From: JBBSAT01 sp046351235
GTDB taxonomy: Bacteria > Myxococcota_A > Polyangia > Polyangiales > Sandaracinaceae
Reading direction: 5' to 3'
Length of the DNA stretch: 64,000 bases
Assembly (NCBI GenBank): GCA_046351235.1
Contig: JAXLYV010000001.1
Coordinates: 1,922,001-1,986,000 of the forward strand
Under the pieces are notes generated by a model. That model had not been told where the DNA came from and ran no database searches. It saw nothing but the letters and a program-made list of their open reading frames with translations. This document shows, piece after piece, positions 44,646 to 53,869 of the stretch. A program made the position numbers and the translations under genes. Each line of letters starts with the position of its first letter. Position 1 is the first letter of the stretch.

Positions 44646-44651
44646 TATCCT
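44646..44651 (+). promoter_or_regulatory. -10 element TATCCT before the phosphodiesterase
   Basis: TATCCT ends 9 bases before ATG 44661. It and the opposing -10 at 44628-44633 are only 12 bases apart, so the two polymerase footprints overlap. Confidence 0.45.
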
Positions 44652-44660
44652 GGCGCCTCG

Positions 44661-45392
44661 ATGCGCCGCGCGACCGAACGCCCCTGGATCTACGGCCACC
44701 GCGGCGCGAGCGCGCGCGCTCCCGAGAACACGCTCGCGGCGTTCGCGCTCGCGCTCGACGAGGGCGCCGACGGGGTCGAGCTCGACGTGCGCGACGCGGG
44801 CGACGGCACCGTCGTCGTCGCGCACGACCCCACGCTCGAGCGCGTGGCCAAGAGCCCTCGCGTCGTGGCCGCTTCGAGCCTCGCCCAGCTCGCCGAGGTC
44901 GATCTCGGCGGCGGCGAGCGCGTCCCGCCGCTCGATCGCGCGATCGATCTCGTGCGCGGCCGCGATCGCCTGCTGAACGTGGAGATCAAGGGCGACGTCC
45001 CCGACCGCATGCGGCTCGTGCGCGCGGTGGCACGCCTCTTCTCCCGCCGCAGTCGGCGCGAGCTCGACGGCGTCCTCGTCTCGAGCTTCCGCCCCGAGAT
45101 GCTCGGCGCCCTGCGCGCGCTCGGGGCGAAGATCCCCGTGGCGTTCCTCTTCGACGCCGAGCACACCGGGATCTTCCGCGCCCGCGTGCTGGCGCGGGCC
45201 CTTCGACCCGACGGGATGCACCCGCAGCACCTGCTCGCGGCCCCCGAGCGGATCGCCCGCTGGCAAGCGCGCGGCTGCTTCGTCGGGGCCTGGACCGTGG
45301 ACGATCCCATGCGCGCCAAAGCCCTCGCTGCGGCCGGAATCGACGCGATCATCACCAACGATCCTGCCGGAATGCGGGTGGCGCTCGGGTGA
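44661..45392 (+). CDS. Glycerophosphodiester phosphodiesterase family protein
   Basis: The 243-residue enzyme should hydrolyse glycerophosphodiesters to glycerol-3-phosphate and an alcohol. It has the family landmarks: GHRGASARAPENTLAAF (catalytic His, metal Glu), 'GVELDVRDAGDGTVVVAHDP', LNVEIKG, and 'GCFVGAWTVDDPMRAKAL' near the end, followed by GIDAIITNDPA. No signal peptide, so it is the cytosolic UgpQ-like type. Confidence 0.93.
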   Translation: MRRATERPWIYGHRGASARAPENTLAAFALALDEGADGVELDVRDAGDGTVVVAHDPTLERVAKSPRVVAASSLAQLAEVDLGGGERVPPLDRAIDLVRGRDRLLNVEIKGDVPDRMRLVRAVARLFSRRSRRELDGVLVSSFRPEMLGALRALGAKIPVAFLFDAEHTGIFRARVLARALRPDGMHPQHLLAAPERIARWQARGCFVGAWTVDDPMRAKALAAAGIDAIITNDPAGMRVALG

Positions 45393-45420
45393 AAAGCCCC
45401 GTTCAGGCGGGTCTTCCCCG

Positions 45421-45449
45421 TTGCTTCCCGCGCCGCCGCGCACTATAGC
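45421..45449 (+). promoter_or_regulatory. Promoter TTGCTT-N17-TATAGC for infA
   Basis: TTGCTT (45421-45426) and TATAGC (45444-45449) are 17 bases apart. Transcription near 45456 gives a leader of about 64 bases before GTG 45520, which has a GAAGGAG Shine-Dalgarno. The gene thus has a standard, not leaderless, start. Confidence 0.6.
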
Positions 45450-45519
45450 CAGCGCCCGATCGCGCCCGACTGCGTGCGCGAAGGAACGTTTCCTCGGTCG
45501 GGCGAAGGAGCTTCTCCGC

Positions 45520-45786
45520 GTGGCAAGGCGCAATAGGAACCGGGACGAGTACGGCGACGAGGGTGAGAGCGAGCGCGACGATCACGTCCGCCTCGACGGC
45601 GTGATCACGAACGTGTTCGCCGGCGGACAGTTCGAAGTGAAGACGGACACCGGCCCCGTCGTGCGCGCGCAGCTCTGCGGCCGCATGCGCAAGTACCGCA
45701 TCCGCGTGATCCTCGGCGACCGGGTCACGGTCGCGCTCAGCCCCTACGACCTGACGCACGGGATGATCGTCTACCGCGCCAAGTGA
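45520..45786 (+). CDS. infA: Translation initiation factor IF-1
   Basis: The 88-residue protein is an S1-like OB-fold of the IF-1 family: 'RLDGVITNVFAGGQFEVKTD' followed by RAQLCGRMRKYRIRVILGDRVTVALSPYDL. IF-1 occupies the ribosomal A site during initiation. Relative to the usual 72 residues it has an extra charged N-terminal stretch (about 18 residues, RNRNRDEYGDEGESERDD). GTG 45520 is chosen by the GAAGGAG nine bases upstream; the frame is open further 5'. Confidence 0.85.
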   Translation: MARRNRNRDEYGDEGESERDDHVRLDGVITNVFAGGQFEVKTDTGPVVRAQLCGRMRKYRIRVILGDRVTVALSPYDLTHGMIVYRAK

Positions 45787-45859
45787 GCGGTTCGGCAGCG
45801 GATTCCGCGCTCTCTTCGAGCGTCAGATGATTTAAGGCGCCGGTTCCGACGAGCCGCCC

Positions 45860-45865
45860 TACCCT
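45860..45865 (+). promoter_or_regulatory. -10 element TACCCT before the MopE/NHL gene
   Basis: TACCCT ends 7 bases before ATG 45873 with no Shine-Dalgarno, matching the leaderless pattern. Confidence 0.45.
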
Positions 45866-45872
45866 CGGGCGC

Positions 45873-48800
45873 ATGACTCGTTGGGGACGTGTCGGCGCCA
45901 TCGCCGCGCTCGCGGCGCTTTGTTCCTGTAACCCTCCGCCGCCGGCGGCCAGCGATGCTGGCCCGAGCGACGGCGCGACGGGGATCTGCTCCTTCGATCG
46001 CGACTGCGACGACGGCGTCTTCTGCAACGGCCGCGAGACGTGCACGCCCACGAGCCCGGCCGCCGACGCGCACGGCTGCGTCGCTCCGAGCGGCCCGGCC
46101 TGCACGGCCCCGATGACCTGCAACGAGGCGATGGCCACGTGCATCGCCGGCTGCGCCGACGCCGATGGCGACGGCCACGGCCCGATCGACTGCGGGGGCG
46201 ACGACTGCGACGACGAAGACGCCACCCGCCATCCGGGGGCGAGCGAGGTGTGCGATGCCGCGAGCGTCGACGAGGACTGCGACCCGGCCACCGTCGGCGA
46301 GCGCGACCTCGACGGCGACGGCGTCACGAGCGCGAGCTGCTGCAACGGAGCCGCCTGCGGCGCCGACTGCGACGACCTGCGGCGCGACGCGAATCCGACC
46401 GCGCCCGAGGTGTGCGACTCCATCGACAACGACTGCGATGCGGCGACCGACGAGGGCCTGATTCTCCCGCAGTACCTCGACGGCGATCACGACGGCATCG
46501 GCGATCTGTCGCGGCCTCTCACCGCGTGCCCCGGCACACCGGGTGTCTCGGCCGTGGCCGGCGACTGCAACGACACGCTCGCCTCCGTGCGCCCGACGGC
46601 GCCCGAGATCTGCGACTCCCTCGACAACGACTGCGACAGCACGGTCGACGAGAACGCCGTCGCGATCCCCTGGTACGTCGACCTCGACGGCGACGGCTGG
46701 GGCACGGTGTCGGCGGCGAGCCCCTCGATCGAGAGCTGCGTGCCGCCGGCGGGCCGCGCGATCCGCCCGGGAGACTGCGACGACGGCGACGGCGCCGTCT
46801 CGCCGACCGCGGCCGAGGTCTGTAACGGCGTCGACGACGACTGCAACGGGCGCGCGGACTACTTCATCGCCGCGCACGACTCCGAGGACGACGATCGCGA
46901 CGGCTATCCGGACGCCGACTGCGGCCTGCCCACCTCGGTGACGAGCGACTGCAACGACGAAGACCCGCTCGACAGCGTGCCCGGCACGCCGGAGCTCTGC
47001 GACTTCCACGACAACGACTGCGACGGCCGCGTCGACGAGGACACCGCGCCCGGCGACTGGTACGCCGACGTCGACGGCGACGGCCACGGCGATCCGGGCT
47101 CGGCGCCGATCCGCAGCTGCCCGATCGTGCCGGGCCGCGTGCGCAACGGGGACGACTGCGACGACACCGATCGCGGAACGCACCCGGGCGCGGTGGACTC
47201 GTGCACGACGCGCCTGGGCGTGGACGACGACTGCGACGGCACGATCGACGAGGGCGGCGCGCATCTCACGCTCTTCGTCGACGCCGACGACGACGGCTAC
47301 GGCACCGGCATGGCCTACGCGGCGTGCTTGCAGGACACGCACGCGGCGACGCGCGATGGCGACTGCGACGACGCCGACCCGCTGCGCAGCCCCGGAGGGC
47401 ACGACGACTGCACGGGCGTCCCCGGCGTCGACGACAACTGCAACGGCACGATCGACGAGACCACCACGACGCCCAGCTACTGGGCCGATGCCGACGGCGA
47501 CGGCTACGGCGGCGGCGCGCCCACGGCGACGTGCTCGCCGGCGCCAGGCGCAGTGCCGAACGGCGACGACTGCGACGACGCGAACCGGTTCCGCAACCCG
47601 CTCGTGCCCGACGACTGCGCGACGGCGCGCGGGGTGGACGACGACTGCGACGGCTCGGTGGACGAGGCGCTCGCGCTGCGCGACTTCTACGTCGACGCCG
47701 ACCACGACGGCTTCGGCGCGGGCGCCGCGATGCCCGCCTGCACCGCACCGGCGGGCACGGTGGCGAGCGGCGGCGACTGCGACGACGCGAGCGCCGCACG
47801 CAACCCCGGCGCGCCCGACGACTGCACGCGGCCGATGGGCATCGACGACGACTGCGACAGCCGGATCGACGAGGCCGCGACGTTCGTGGCCGTGTACCGC
47901 GACGTGGACGGCGACGGCTACGGCTCGGGCTCGAGCGCGCTCGTCTGCGGCACACCGAGCGGCTACGTGGCGCAGGGCGGCGACTGCGACGAGACGTCGA
48001 TCTCCATCCATCCCGGCCGCGCCGACGACTGCACGACGCAGCTCGGCGTCGACGACGACTGCGACGGGACGCGCGACGAGGACGTGGTGCTCCGCAGCTG
48101 GTACGCCGACGCCGATCACGACGGCTACGGCGTCGGCTCGCCGATGATGGCGTGCGCGGCACCGGCCAACTACGCGGGCGCGAACGGCGACTGCGACGAC
48201 ACCAACGCGAGCCGCAGCCCGGGCCGGGCCGACGACTGCACGGGCGCCGCGAGCGTCGACGACGACTGCGACCTGCGGGTCGACGAGTCGGCGACCACGA
48301 CGACGCTCTACCGCGACGCCGACGGCGATGGCTTCGGCGATCCCGCGCTCACGACCCGCTCGTGCGGCGCCGTGGCGGGCTACGTCGCGAGCGCGACCGA
48401 CTGCGACGACGCGCACGCGAGCGCGCGCCCGGGCGGCGACGAGAGCGTGGCCGGCGCGAGCTGCGCCGACGCGATCGACAACGACTGCGACCGCGTGATC
48501 GACTGCGCCGACTCGGGCTGCAGCGGCATGGCGAGCTGCGGCAGCACGATGACGGTGAGCTCGGGCGACGCCCAGAGCGCGCCGATCCACGCGCTCGCCG
48601 CGGCGCCCACGGTCGTCCATCTCGTGGACGGCGCGGGCATGCCGCTCGTGGGCCGCGCCGTGACGCTCTCGACGACCAGTGCGACGAGCTCGGTCGGGTA
48701 CACGATCGTCACCGACGCATCGGGCAACGCGAGCTTCCGCCTCCGCGCGCCACTGCCGCTCGGGACCGAGACGATCCGCTTCCAGGCCCTCGGAATCCCG

Positions 48801-49883
48801 GATCGCACGGCCACGATCACGGCGACTGCGCCCGCGGCGGGGACGCTGTTCAGCGTGCTGAACGGCGCGCGAGGCACGAACTTCCATCCGGCGAGCGGCC
48901 CCGCCTACGACCAGTCCGGCGACGGCGTCACCGCGATCGCCCAGGTCACGGCCGGCGCGGACGGCAACGTGTTCTTCGGGGCGGGCGATCAGATCTTCCG
49001 CATCCGACCCGACGGCTCGGTGACGCCCTTCCTCGGCGCGGGCTGCTGCGGCGTGAGCGGGCTCGTCGACGGCGCTCCTGCGTCGAGCGTGCACATCGGC
49101 GCAGCGGTCGACGTGAACATCGCCTACGACGCGCCGCGCGGCCTGCTCTACTTCTCGCGCGACTGCGGGCTCTACTCGGTCGACGTGGCGACGCGCACCG
49201 TTCATCGCGTGCTCGGCGCTTCGGGCACCTGCGTGGAGAGCGGCGACGGCGGCCGCGCGCTCGACGCGACGGCGATGGGCATCCTGGGCATCGCGGTGAA
49301 CGACACGGGCAGCGTGTACTTCACGCAGAACGGGTCGGTCGAAGGAGTCCGCGTCCTTCGCTTCGTCGACGCCGGCGGCAGCGTCCACCGCGTCCTGCGC
49401 GCTCAGTACACCTACGGCTCGGTCCAGCTCGGCGCGTTCCTGCGGCGTCCGGTCGCGATCCCGGGCTCCTCGGACGTCCTGTTCAGCAGCGACTGCTTCA
49501 TCTACCCCGCGTCCGTGAACTGCATGGTGCGCACCGACGTCTCGGGAACCAACGTGCAGCTCGTCGCGGGCGCGAACAACAGCGACTTCACGAACGGCAT
49601 CGACGCGCGCATGGCGCCGATCGAGGGCAACGATTGGTGGTTCACCGCGCTGCCGAACGGCGAGATCTGGATCACGAGCGATTCGACGCAGATGATCCGT
49701 CGCATCGACACGATGGGCCGCATCTACGACGTCGCAGGCACGCGCGGGATGGCAGGCGACGCCGGCGACGGCGGCCCGGCCTCGGCGGGCCTTCTCCGCT
49801 ACCCGCTCTCGCCGACCGCGTACCTCGGCAGCCACGTGATCTTCACGGACCGGAACAACCGCGCGCTGCGCGCGATCTGGTAG
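45873..49883 (+). CDS. MopE-like Cys/Asp-repeat lipoprotein with NHL-type propeller
   Basis: The 1336-residue lipoprotein (LCSC, Cys about 19) carries 12 MopE/thrombospondin-3-like repeats (about 100-880) of the form GDCDD..x..HPGAxDxC..xDDDCDGxxDE, each with Asp-rich calcium-type loops. A bacterial Ig-like segment follows (about 900-985), then an NHL-type beta-propeller (about 995-1336) with strands like 'IFRIRPDGSVTPFLGAGC' and GDGGPASAGLLRYP. Such proteins are surface-exposed. Calcium binding and adhesion are likely; MopE itself binds copper, but nothing here proves that. Confidence 0.88.
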   Translation: MTRWGRVGAIAALAALCSCNPPPPAASDAGPSDGATGICSFDRDCDDGVFCNGRETCTPTSPAADAHGCVAPSGPACTAPMTCNEAMATCIAGCADADGDGHGPIDCGGDDCDDEDATRHPGASEVCDAASVDEDCDPATVGERDLDGDGVTSASCCNGAACGADCDDLRRDANPTAPEVCDSIDNDCDAATDEGLILPQYLDGDHDGIGDLSRPLTACPGTPGVSAVAGDCNDTLASVRPTAPEICDSLDNDCDSTVDENAVAIPWYVDLDGDGWGTVSAASPSIESCVPPAGRAIRPGDCDDGDGAVSPTAAEVCNGVDDDCNGRADYFIAAHDSEDDDRDGYPDADCGLPTSVTSDCNDEDPLDSVPGTPELCDFHDNDCDGRVDEDTAPGDWYADVDGDGHGDPGSAPIRSCPIVPGRVRNGDDCDDTDRGTHPGAVDSCTTRLGVDDDCDGTIDEGGAHLTLFVDADDDGYGTGMAYAACLQDTHAATRDGDCDDADPLRSPGGHDDCTGVPGVDDNCNGTIDETTTTPSYWADADGDGYGGGAPTATCSPAPGAVPNGDDCDDANRFRNPLVPDDCATARGVDDDCDGSVDEALALRDFYVDADHDGFGAGAAMPACTAPAGTVASGGDCDDASAARNPGAPDDCTRPMGIDDDCDSRIDEAATFVAVYRDVDGDGYGSGSSALVCGTPSGYVAQGGDCDETSISIHPGRADDCTTQLGVDDDCDGTRDEDVVLRSWYADADHDGYGVGSPMMACAAPANYAGANGDCDDTNASRSPGRADDCTGAASVDDDCDLRVDESATTTTLYRDADGDGFGDPALTTRSCGAVAGYVASATDCDDAHASARPGGDESVAGASCADAIDNDCDRVIDCADSGCSGMASCGSTMTVSSGDAQSAPIHALAAAPTVVHLVDGAGMPLVGRAVTLSTTSATSSVGYTIVTDASGNASFRLRAPLPLGTETIRFQALGIPDRTATITATAPAAGTLFSVLNGARGTNFHPASGPAYDQSGDGVTAIAQVTAGADGNVFFGAGDQIFRIRPDGSVTPFLGAGCCGVSGLVDGAPASSVHIGAAVDVNIAYDAPRGLLYFSRDCGLYSVDVATRTVHRVLGASGTCVESGDGGRALDATAMGILGIAVNDTGSVYFTQNGSVEGVRVLRFVDAGGSVHRVLRAQYTYGSVQLGAFLRRPVAIPGSSDVLFSSDCFIYPASVNCMVRTDVSGTNVQLVAGANNSDFTNGIDARMAPIEGNDWWFTALPNGEIWITSDSTQMIRRIDTMGRIYDVAGTRGMAGDAGDGGPASAGLLRYPLSPTAYLGSHVIFTDRNNRALRAIW

Positions 49884-49900
49884 CGAGCTCGGACCGGCCG

Positions 49901-49947
49901 AAGGAGGACGGCCACGTCCTGCCTTCGCGAATCGGGACGATTCGCGA
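49901..49947. terminator. Two tandem hairpins between convergent genes
   Basis: Hairpin 1 (49901-49925) pairs AAGGAGGACG with CGTCCTGCCTT, one bulge. Hairpin 2 (49925-49947) is a perfect 10-bp inverted repeat, TCGCGAATCG / CGATTCGCGA, around a 3-base GGA loop. They sit in the 72-base gap between the MopE/NHL gene (+) and the TPR regulator (-). They should terminate both; neither has a strong U tract. Confidence 0.7.
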
Positions 49948-49955
49948 CCGGCGAT

Positions 49956-51458
49956 TCAGCCAGGATCGACGACGAGCGGGAGCTCCTCACGCAAGCGATA
50001 GCCCTCGTGGCCCGTCGCGATCGCGTCGCGCAGGCCGAGGCGCCGCAGCGTCGCCACGGCGACGTTGATGCGGCTCGCGAGCAGGTGGGCGGAGAGCCGC
50101 GCATCCTCCGGCCAGAGCGATCGCGCGAGGCGGGACCGCGCCAAGGTCTCGCCCGGCGCCCGCTGGCGTGTGGCCACGAGCAGCGCGAGCAGACGGCGGA
50201 GCACCGGCTTGCGCTCGAGGTCGACCGGCGGCGCGCCCTCGAGCGAGAACCAGCGCGCGCCCTCTCCGACGAGAAGCCCGGCGGTGGGCTCCGCGCGCGG
50301 CACGCGCGTGGTCGCTTCACCCAGCAGCGCGCGCCGCAGAACGCCGCAGCCCACGCGCAGATCGGCCCAGTGGCGCGCAACCTCGCCGCGCTCGACGTCG
50401 GCGAGCACGCGGCGCACCGACTCGGGGGCGCTTCCCTCGGCGAGCGCGCGCACGGCCTCCATCACGCGCACGAGCTCGGTGCCGTACGGCGCGGGCGGAC
50501 CGTCCGCCAAGAGCGCGTGGGCGAGCTCGAAGGCGGCGCGGGCCTCGGTCGGGCGCGGCGAGAGCGCCTCGGCCGCGCCGAGGAAGGCGAGGAACGTGAT
50601 GCGTGCGTGGCGGTTGCCGAGGTCCTCGAGCAGCAGATCGGCGCGCACGAGCTCCTCGGCCGCCAGGGCCGGCGCGCCCCGCACGAGGTGCACCACCCCG
50701 ATCGATCCGGCGACGAGCGCCTGCGCCGCGCGCGAGCCGCGCTTCTGCGCGACCTCGCGCGCGACGCGAAGCTGGCGGAGCGACTGCAGCGGGCGGCCCG
50801 CGTCGAGCTCGAGCATCGCCAGGTAGAGGAGCGCGCGGCACTCGTTCTCTCCGGAGCGCCGCCCGCGCTCGATCGCGAGCGCACGCTCGAGCACCGCACG
50901 GCCCTCCGCGTGAACGCCGCGCTCGACGAGGACGATGCCGAGCTGCGCGAGCGCGCGCGCGAGCAGGGTCGGCTCGCCGAGCTCCTCGGCGAGGAAAATC
51001 GCTCGGCGCGCGTGCCGCGAGGCGCCGGCGAGGAGCAGGTGCGAGCCGATCGCCGCCAGGCCGATCTCGGCCTGTGCCTCCAGCGCCGGGTCCACGCCAC
51101 GAACGCGATCGCGCGCCGCCTCGGTCTCGCTGCGTGCGCGCTCCCAGTCGCTCGCGCCGAACGCGACTCGCGCGCGCTCCATCGCCGCGCGCGCGAAGAG
51201 GCGCGGATCGGCGAGGCGCTCGGCGATGCGCCGTGCACGCGTCGCCGCGCGCTCGGCGACGGCCGGATGACCGCTGCCCCAGGCCTCGGGCCCGAGCGCG
51301 AGCCAGGCCTCGGCCGCGCGCCGCGTCACCCCGAGCGCGCGCGCCGATCGCTCGAGCGCAGCATAGCGCCGCAGCCGATCGGCCGGCGTCTCCGGCGGAT
51401 CGGGGCGGGCGATCTCGGCCGGGCGATCGCTCTTCCGTGCGCGTCGGGCCATCCGCAT
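49956..51458 (-). CDS. TPR-containing regulator with C-terminal winged-helix domain
   Basis: The protein of about 500 residues is mostly TPR-like helices (about 40-390) such as 'ALGVTRRAAEAWLALG' and 'LAQLGIVLVERGVHAEGRAV'. The last 90 residues look like an OmpR-type winged helix: 'RRLLALLVATRQRAPGETLA', RSRLARSLWPED, 'RINVAVATLRRLGLRDAIAT', GYRLREELP. This is like SARP/AfsR-type regulators in reversed order. No receiver is present. ATG 51458 and 51452 are both possible; GTG 51488 is also in frame. Confidence 0.8.
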   Translation of the reverse strand: MRMARRARKSDRPAEIARPDPPETPADRLRRYAALERSARALGVTRRAAEAWLALGPEAWGSGHPAVAERAATRARRIAERLADPRLFARAAMERARVAFGASDWERARSETEAARDRVRGVDPALEAQAEIGLAAIGSHLLLAGASRHARRAIFLAEELGEPTLLARALAQLGIVLVERGVHAEGRAVLERALAIERGRRSGENECRALLYLAMLELDAGRPLQSLRQLRVAREVAQKRGSRAAQALVAGSIGVVHLVRGAPALAAEELVRADLLLEDLGNRHARITFLAFLGAAEALSPRPTEARAAFELAHALLADGPPAPYGTELVRVMEAVRALAEGSAPESVRRVLADVERGEVARHWADLRVGCGVLRRALLGEATTRVPRAEPTAGLLVGEGARWFSLEGAPPVDLERKPVLRRLLALLVATRQRAPGETLARSRLARSLWPEDARLSAHLLASRINVAVATLRRLGLRDAIATGHEGYRLREELPLVVDPG

Positions 51459-51571
51459 GGGCTCCCACGGCGCGGGGCCCCGGGCCACCCGAGAGATGAA
51501 GCCGAGATGAAATCGACGTGAGGCGCCGCTTCTGGTTGGCGGGCCTCGGGCGGCTGCGCTCTCCTCGAGAG

Positions 51572-53857
51572 ATGCGACGCCACCGCTTCCTCGTGCTCGC
51601 AGCCCTCGCGCTCGGCGCGTGCAGCACCCCTACCCCGAGCGCGGCCGATGCCGGAGCCTCCGATGCCGCGCCGCTCCCCGACGGCGGCGCCGATGCCGGC
51701 CCGGCGACGCGCTGCGCTCCGACCGAGCTCCCGGGCGCGCTCGAGAGCGCGCACTGGGACCCCCGCTTCACGATCGCGGGCCTCTCGGGCGACGACGGAA
51801 TCCCACCCATCGTCTACGACCTCGCACCCAGCGCGAGCGGCGAGCTCTCCGCAGTGGGGCACTTCCGATTCCTCGGCGCGACGCCGGTGCATCCGATGAT
51901 CCACGAGCGCGCGGGCACCTGGTCCGACGCGCGCGCGAGCTGGGAGCTCACCCCGGGCGCCGCCGGCCTGGCGGCGATCGCCCATGGCCCGAGCGGCGCG
52001 CTCGCCCTCGCCACGTACGACTCGTTCGGCGAGCGTACGACGCAGATCTGGCTCGACGAGGGAGCAGGCCTCCGCGTGATCGCGCACGTGACGGGCGTCG
52101 TGCGTCGGCTCGCGTTCGTCGGCACCACGCTCTGGGCGGCGGGACCGATGACGATCGACGAGGGCGGGATCGCGGGCCTCGGGATCTGGGACGGCGCGGC
52201 ATGGCACGCGCCCGCGGGCGGCGCGCCCGATGCGCCCGCGTACACGCTGCTCGTCGAAGGATCGACGGTCCTCGTCGGCGGCGCGTTCTCCACGATCGGC
52301 GGCATCGCCGCCTCGCGCGTCGCGAGCTTCGACGGGACGACGTGGAGCGCGCGCGACGTCGCGCAAGGGCAGTTCGTGTTCGCGCTCGTGCGGGATGCGC
52401 ATGGCGATCTCGTCGCTGGCGGCTCGCTGCCGACGGACGCCGACGGGACCGTGGGAGGCCTGCTGCGCTGGTCGGGGACGGCCTGGGAGCCGGTCGGCGG
52501 CGGGCTCGCGAACGGCCCCCTCTTCGGCAACGTCTCCGATCTCGTCCTGCACGACGGCGACCTGATCGCGACCGGCTGCTTCACGCATGCCGGAGGCGCC
52601 GCCGGAAGCGCGGAGGCGATCGCGGCCCGCTCGGTCGCGCGCTGGGACGGCGCCGCGTGGCACGCGCTCGACGACGGCCGCTGGGGCAGCGCCTGGTTCG
52701 GCCTCGCCACGTGCGGTGACGAAGGGCCACTCGCGATCTTCGACGCCACGCACCAGCGCCTCGTGAGCGCCGGAGGCCGCCTCTATCTCGGCGGCTCGTT
52801 CGGCGGCGTCGGCGGGGTCGCGAGCCAGGGCCTCGCCGTGTACGAAGGGGGCGCCTGGCACCCGGCGGGCGCCGAGAGCGGCGACGGCCTCACGGGCTAC
52901 GCAGAAGAGCTCGCGATCGGGGGCCCCGACTGCACACTCCACGCGCTCGGACCGCTGACGCACGCGGGCGGCAGCGCCGTGACCTCGCGCGTGCTCCGCT
53001 GGAACGACGGCTGGACCGAGCTCGGTGGCGCGCTTCCGGCCGGCTTCTACTGCCCCACGATGGTGGTCGATCCGCAGGGCGCCGTGCACGTCGGTTGCAG
53101 CGAGCTCGAGCCGAGCGGGAGCGAGCCGCTCGGACGGGTCGTGACGCTCGCTTCCGGCGCGTGGACGACCGAGATCGAGACGAGCTCGGCCGTGCAGGAC
53201 CTCGCGCTCGATGGCGCGGGCCGCGTGTGGGTCGTCGGCGGCGGCGCGGCCGGCTTCGTGGGGCGCATCGAGAACGGCGCGCTCACCACGGTCGCGGAGA
53301 CCGACGGCCTCGTCTTCCGCGTGGCGGTCGACGGCGATCGTGTCCTCGTCGGTGGCGGCTTCCAGCACGTGGGCGATCTCGCGGCGAGCCGCATCGCGCT
53401 CTTCGACGGCGCGAGCTGGCAGGCCCTCGGCACGGGCATGCCGGGCACGCCCGTGGCGCTCGCTCTCGACGAGGGCGACCTCTACGCGAGCTGCGGGGAC
53501 GAAGGGGCCGGCGCGTTCGGCGTCGCCCACTGGGACGGCACGCGCTGGACCGAGCTCGCGACGCCCGCGCACGGCGTGCCCTCGCTCGAGGTCTTCTCGC
53601 CGCGCGCGCTCGTCGCCCGCGGGAGCACGGTGATCGCCGCCGGCGCCATCATCGTGGAGAGCGGCGATCGCCCACGCAGCGCCTACGCGTTCGACGGCAC
53701 CACCTTCCGCCCGCTCGGTGGCGGCGTGGGCTCGCTCGGCCTCGACGCGATGGTCCTCACGGGCGACGCGCTCTGGGTCGCGGGCGCGATGGCGATCGTG
53801 GGCCCCGACGACGACACGATCCCCTCGGTCGGCGTCGGCCGCTTCGTGCTGCGCTGA
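51572..53857 (+). CDS. Beta-propeller lipoprotein with Kelch/Rax2-like repeats
   Basis: The 761-residue lipoprotein (lipobox ALGAC, Cys about 15) has an Asp/Ala linker then repeated blades with the pattern 'VGGAFSTIGGIAASRVASFD' then GTTWSA. Similar repeats occur near 'GGSFGGVGGVASQGLAVYE' and 'GGGFQHVGDLAASRIALFD'. The arrangement resembles cell-surface propellers of the Rax2/delta-60 type. Ligand unknown. ATG 51572 gives a clean lipoprotein signal; GTG 51518 would add 18 residues. Confidence 0.83.
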   Translation: MRRHRFLVLAALALGACSTPTPSAADAGASDAAPLPDGGADAGPATRCAPTELPGALESAHWDPRFTIAGLSGDDGIPPIVYDLAPSASGELSAVGHFRFLGATPVHPMIHERAGTWSDARASWELTPGAAGLAAIAHGPSGALALATYDSFGERTTQIWLDEGAGLRVIAHVTGVVRRLAFVGTTLWAAGPMTIDEGGIAGLGIWDGAAWHAPAGGAPDAPAYTLLVEGSTVLVGGAFSTIGGIAASRVASFDGTTWSARDVAQGQFVFALVRDAHGDLVAGGSLPTDADGTVGGLLRWSGTAWEPVGGGLANGPLFGNVSDLVLHDGDLIATGCFTHAGGAAGSAEAIAARSVARWDGAAWHALDDGRWGSAWFGLATCGDEGPLAIFDATHQRLVSAGGRLYLGGSFGGVGGVASQGLAVYEGGAWHPAGAESGDGLTGYAEELAIGGPDCTLHALGPLTHAGGSAVTSRVLRWNDGWTELGGALPAGFYCPTMVVDPQGAVHVGCSELEPSGSEPLGRVVTLASGAWTTEIETSSAVQDLALDGAGRVWVVGGGAAGFVGRIENGALTTVAETDGLVFRVAVDGDRVLVGGGFQHVGDLAASRIALFDGASWQALGTGMPGTPVALALDEGDLYASCGDEGAGAFGVAHWDGTRWTELATPAHGVPSLEVFSPRALVARGSTVIAAGAIIVESGDRPRSAYAFDGTTFRPLGGGVGSLGLDAMVLTGDALWVAGAMAIVGPDDDTIPSVGVGRFVLR

Positions 53858-53869
53858 GGGCGCGGGCGA

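Noticed and set aside
47100..48500. Regular short-period DNA repeats
   Set aside because: They are codons of the MopE-like repeats, not a CRISPR array; there are no constant repeats with unique spacers.
45771..49835. 1354-codon open frame on the minus strand
   Set aside because: It is the antisense of the MopE-repeat gene; GAC-rich repeats leave the reverse frame open. It has only Arg/Ala/His-rich low-complexity translation and no domain.
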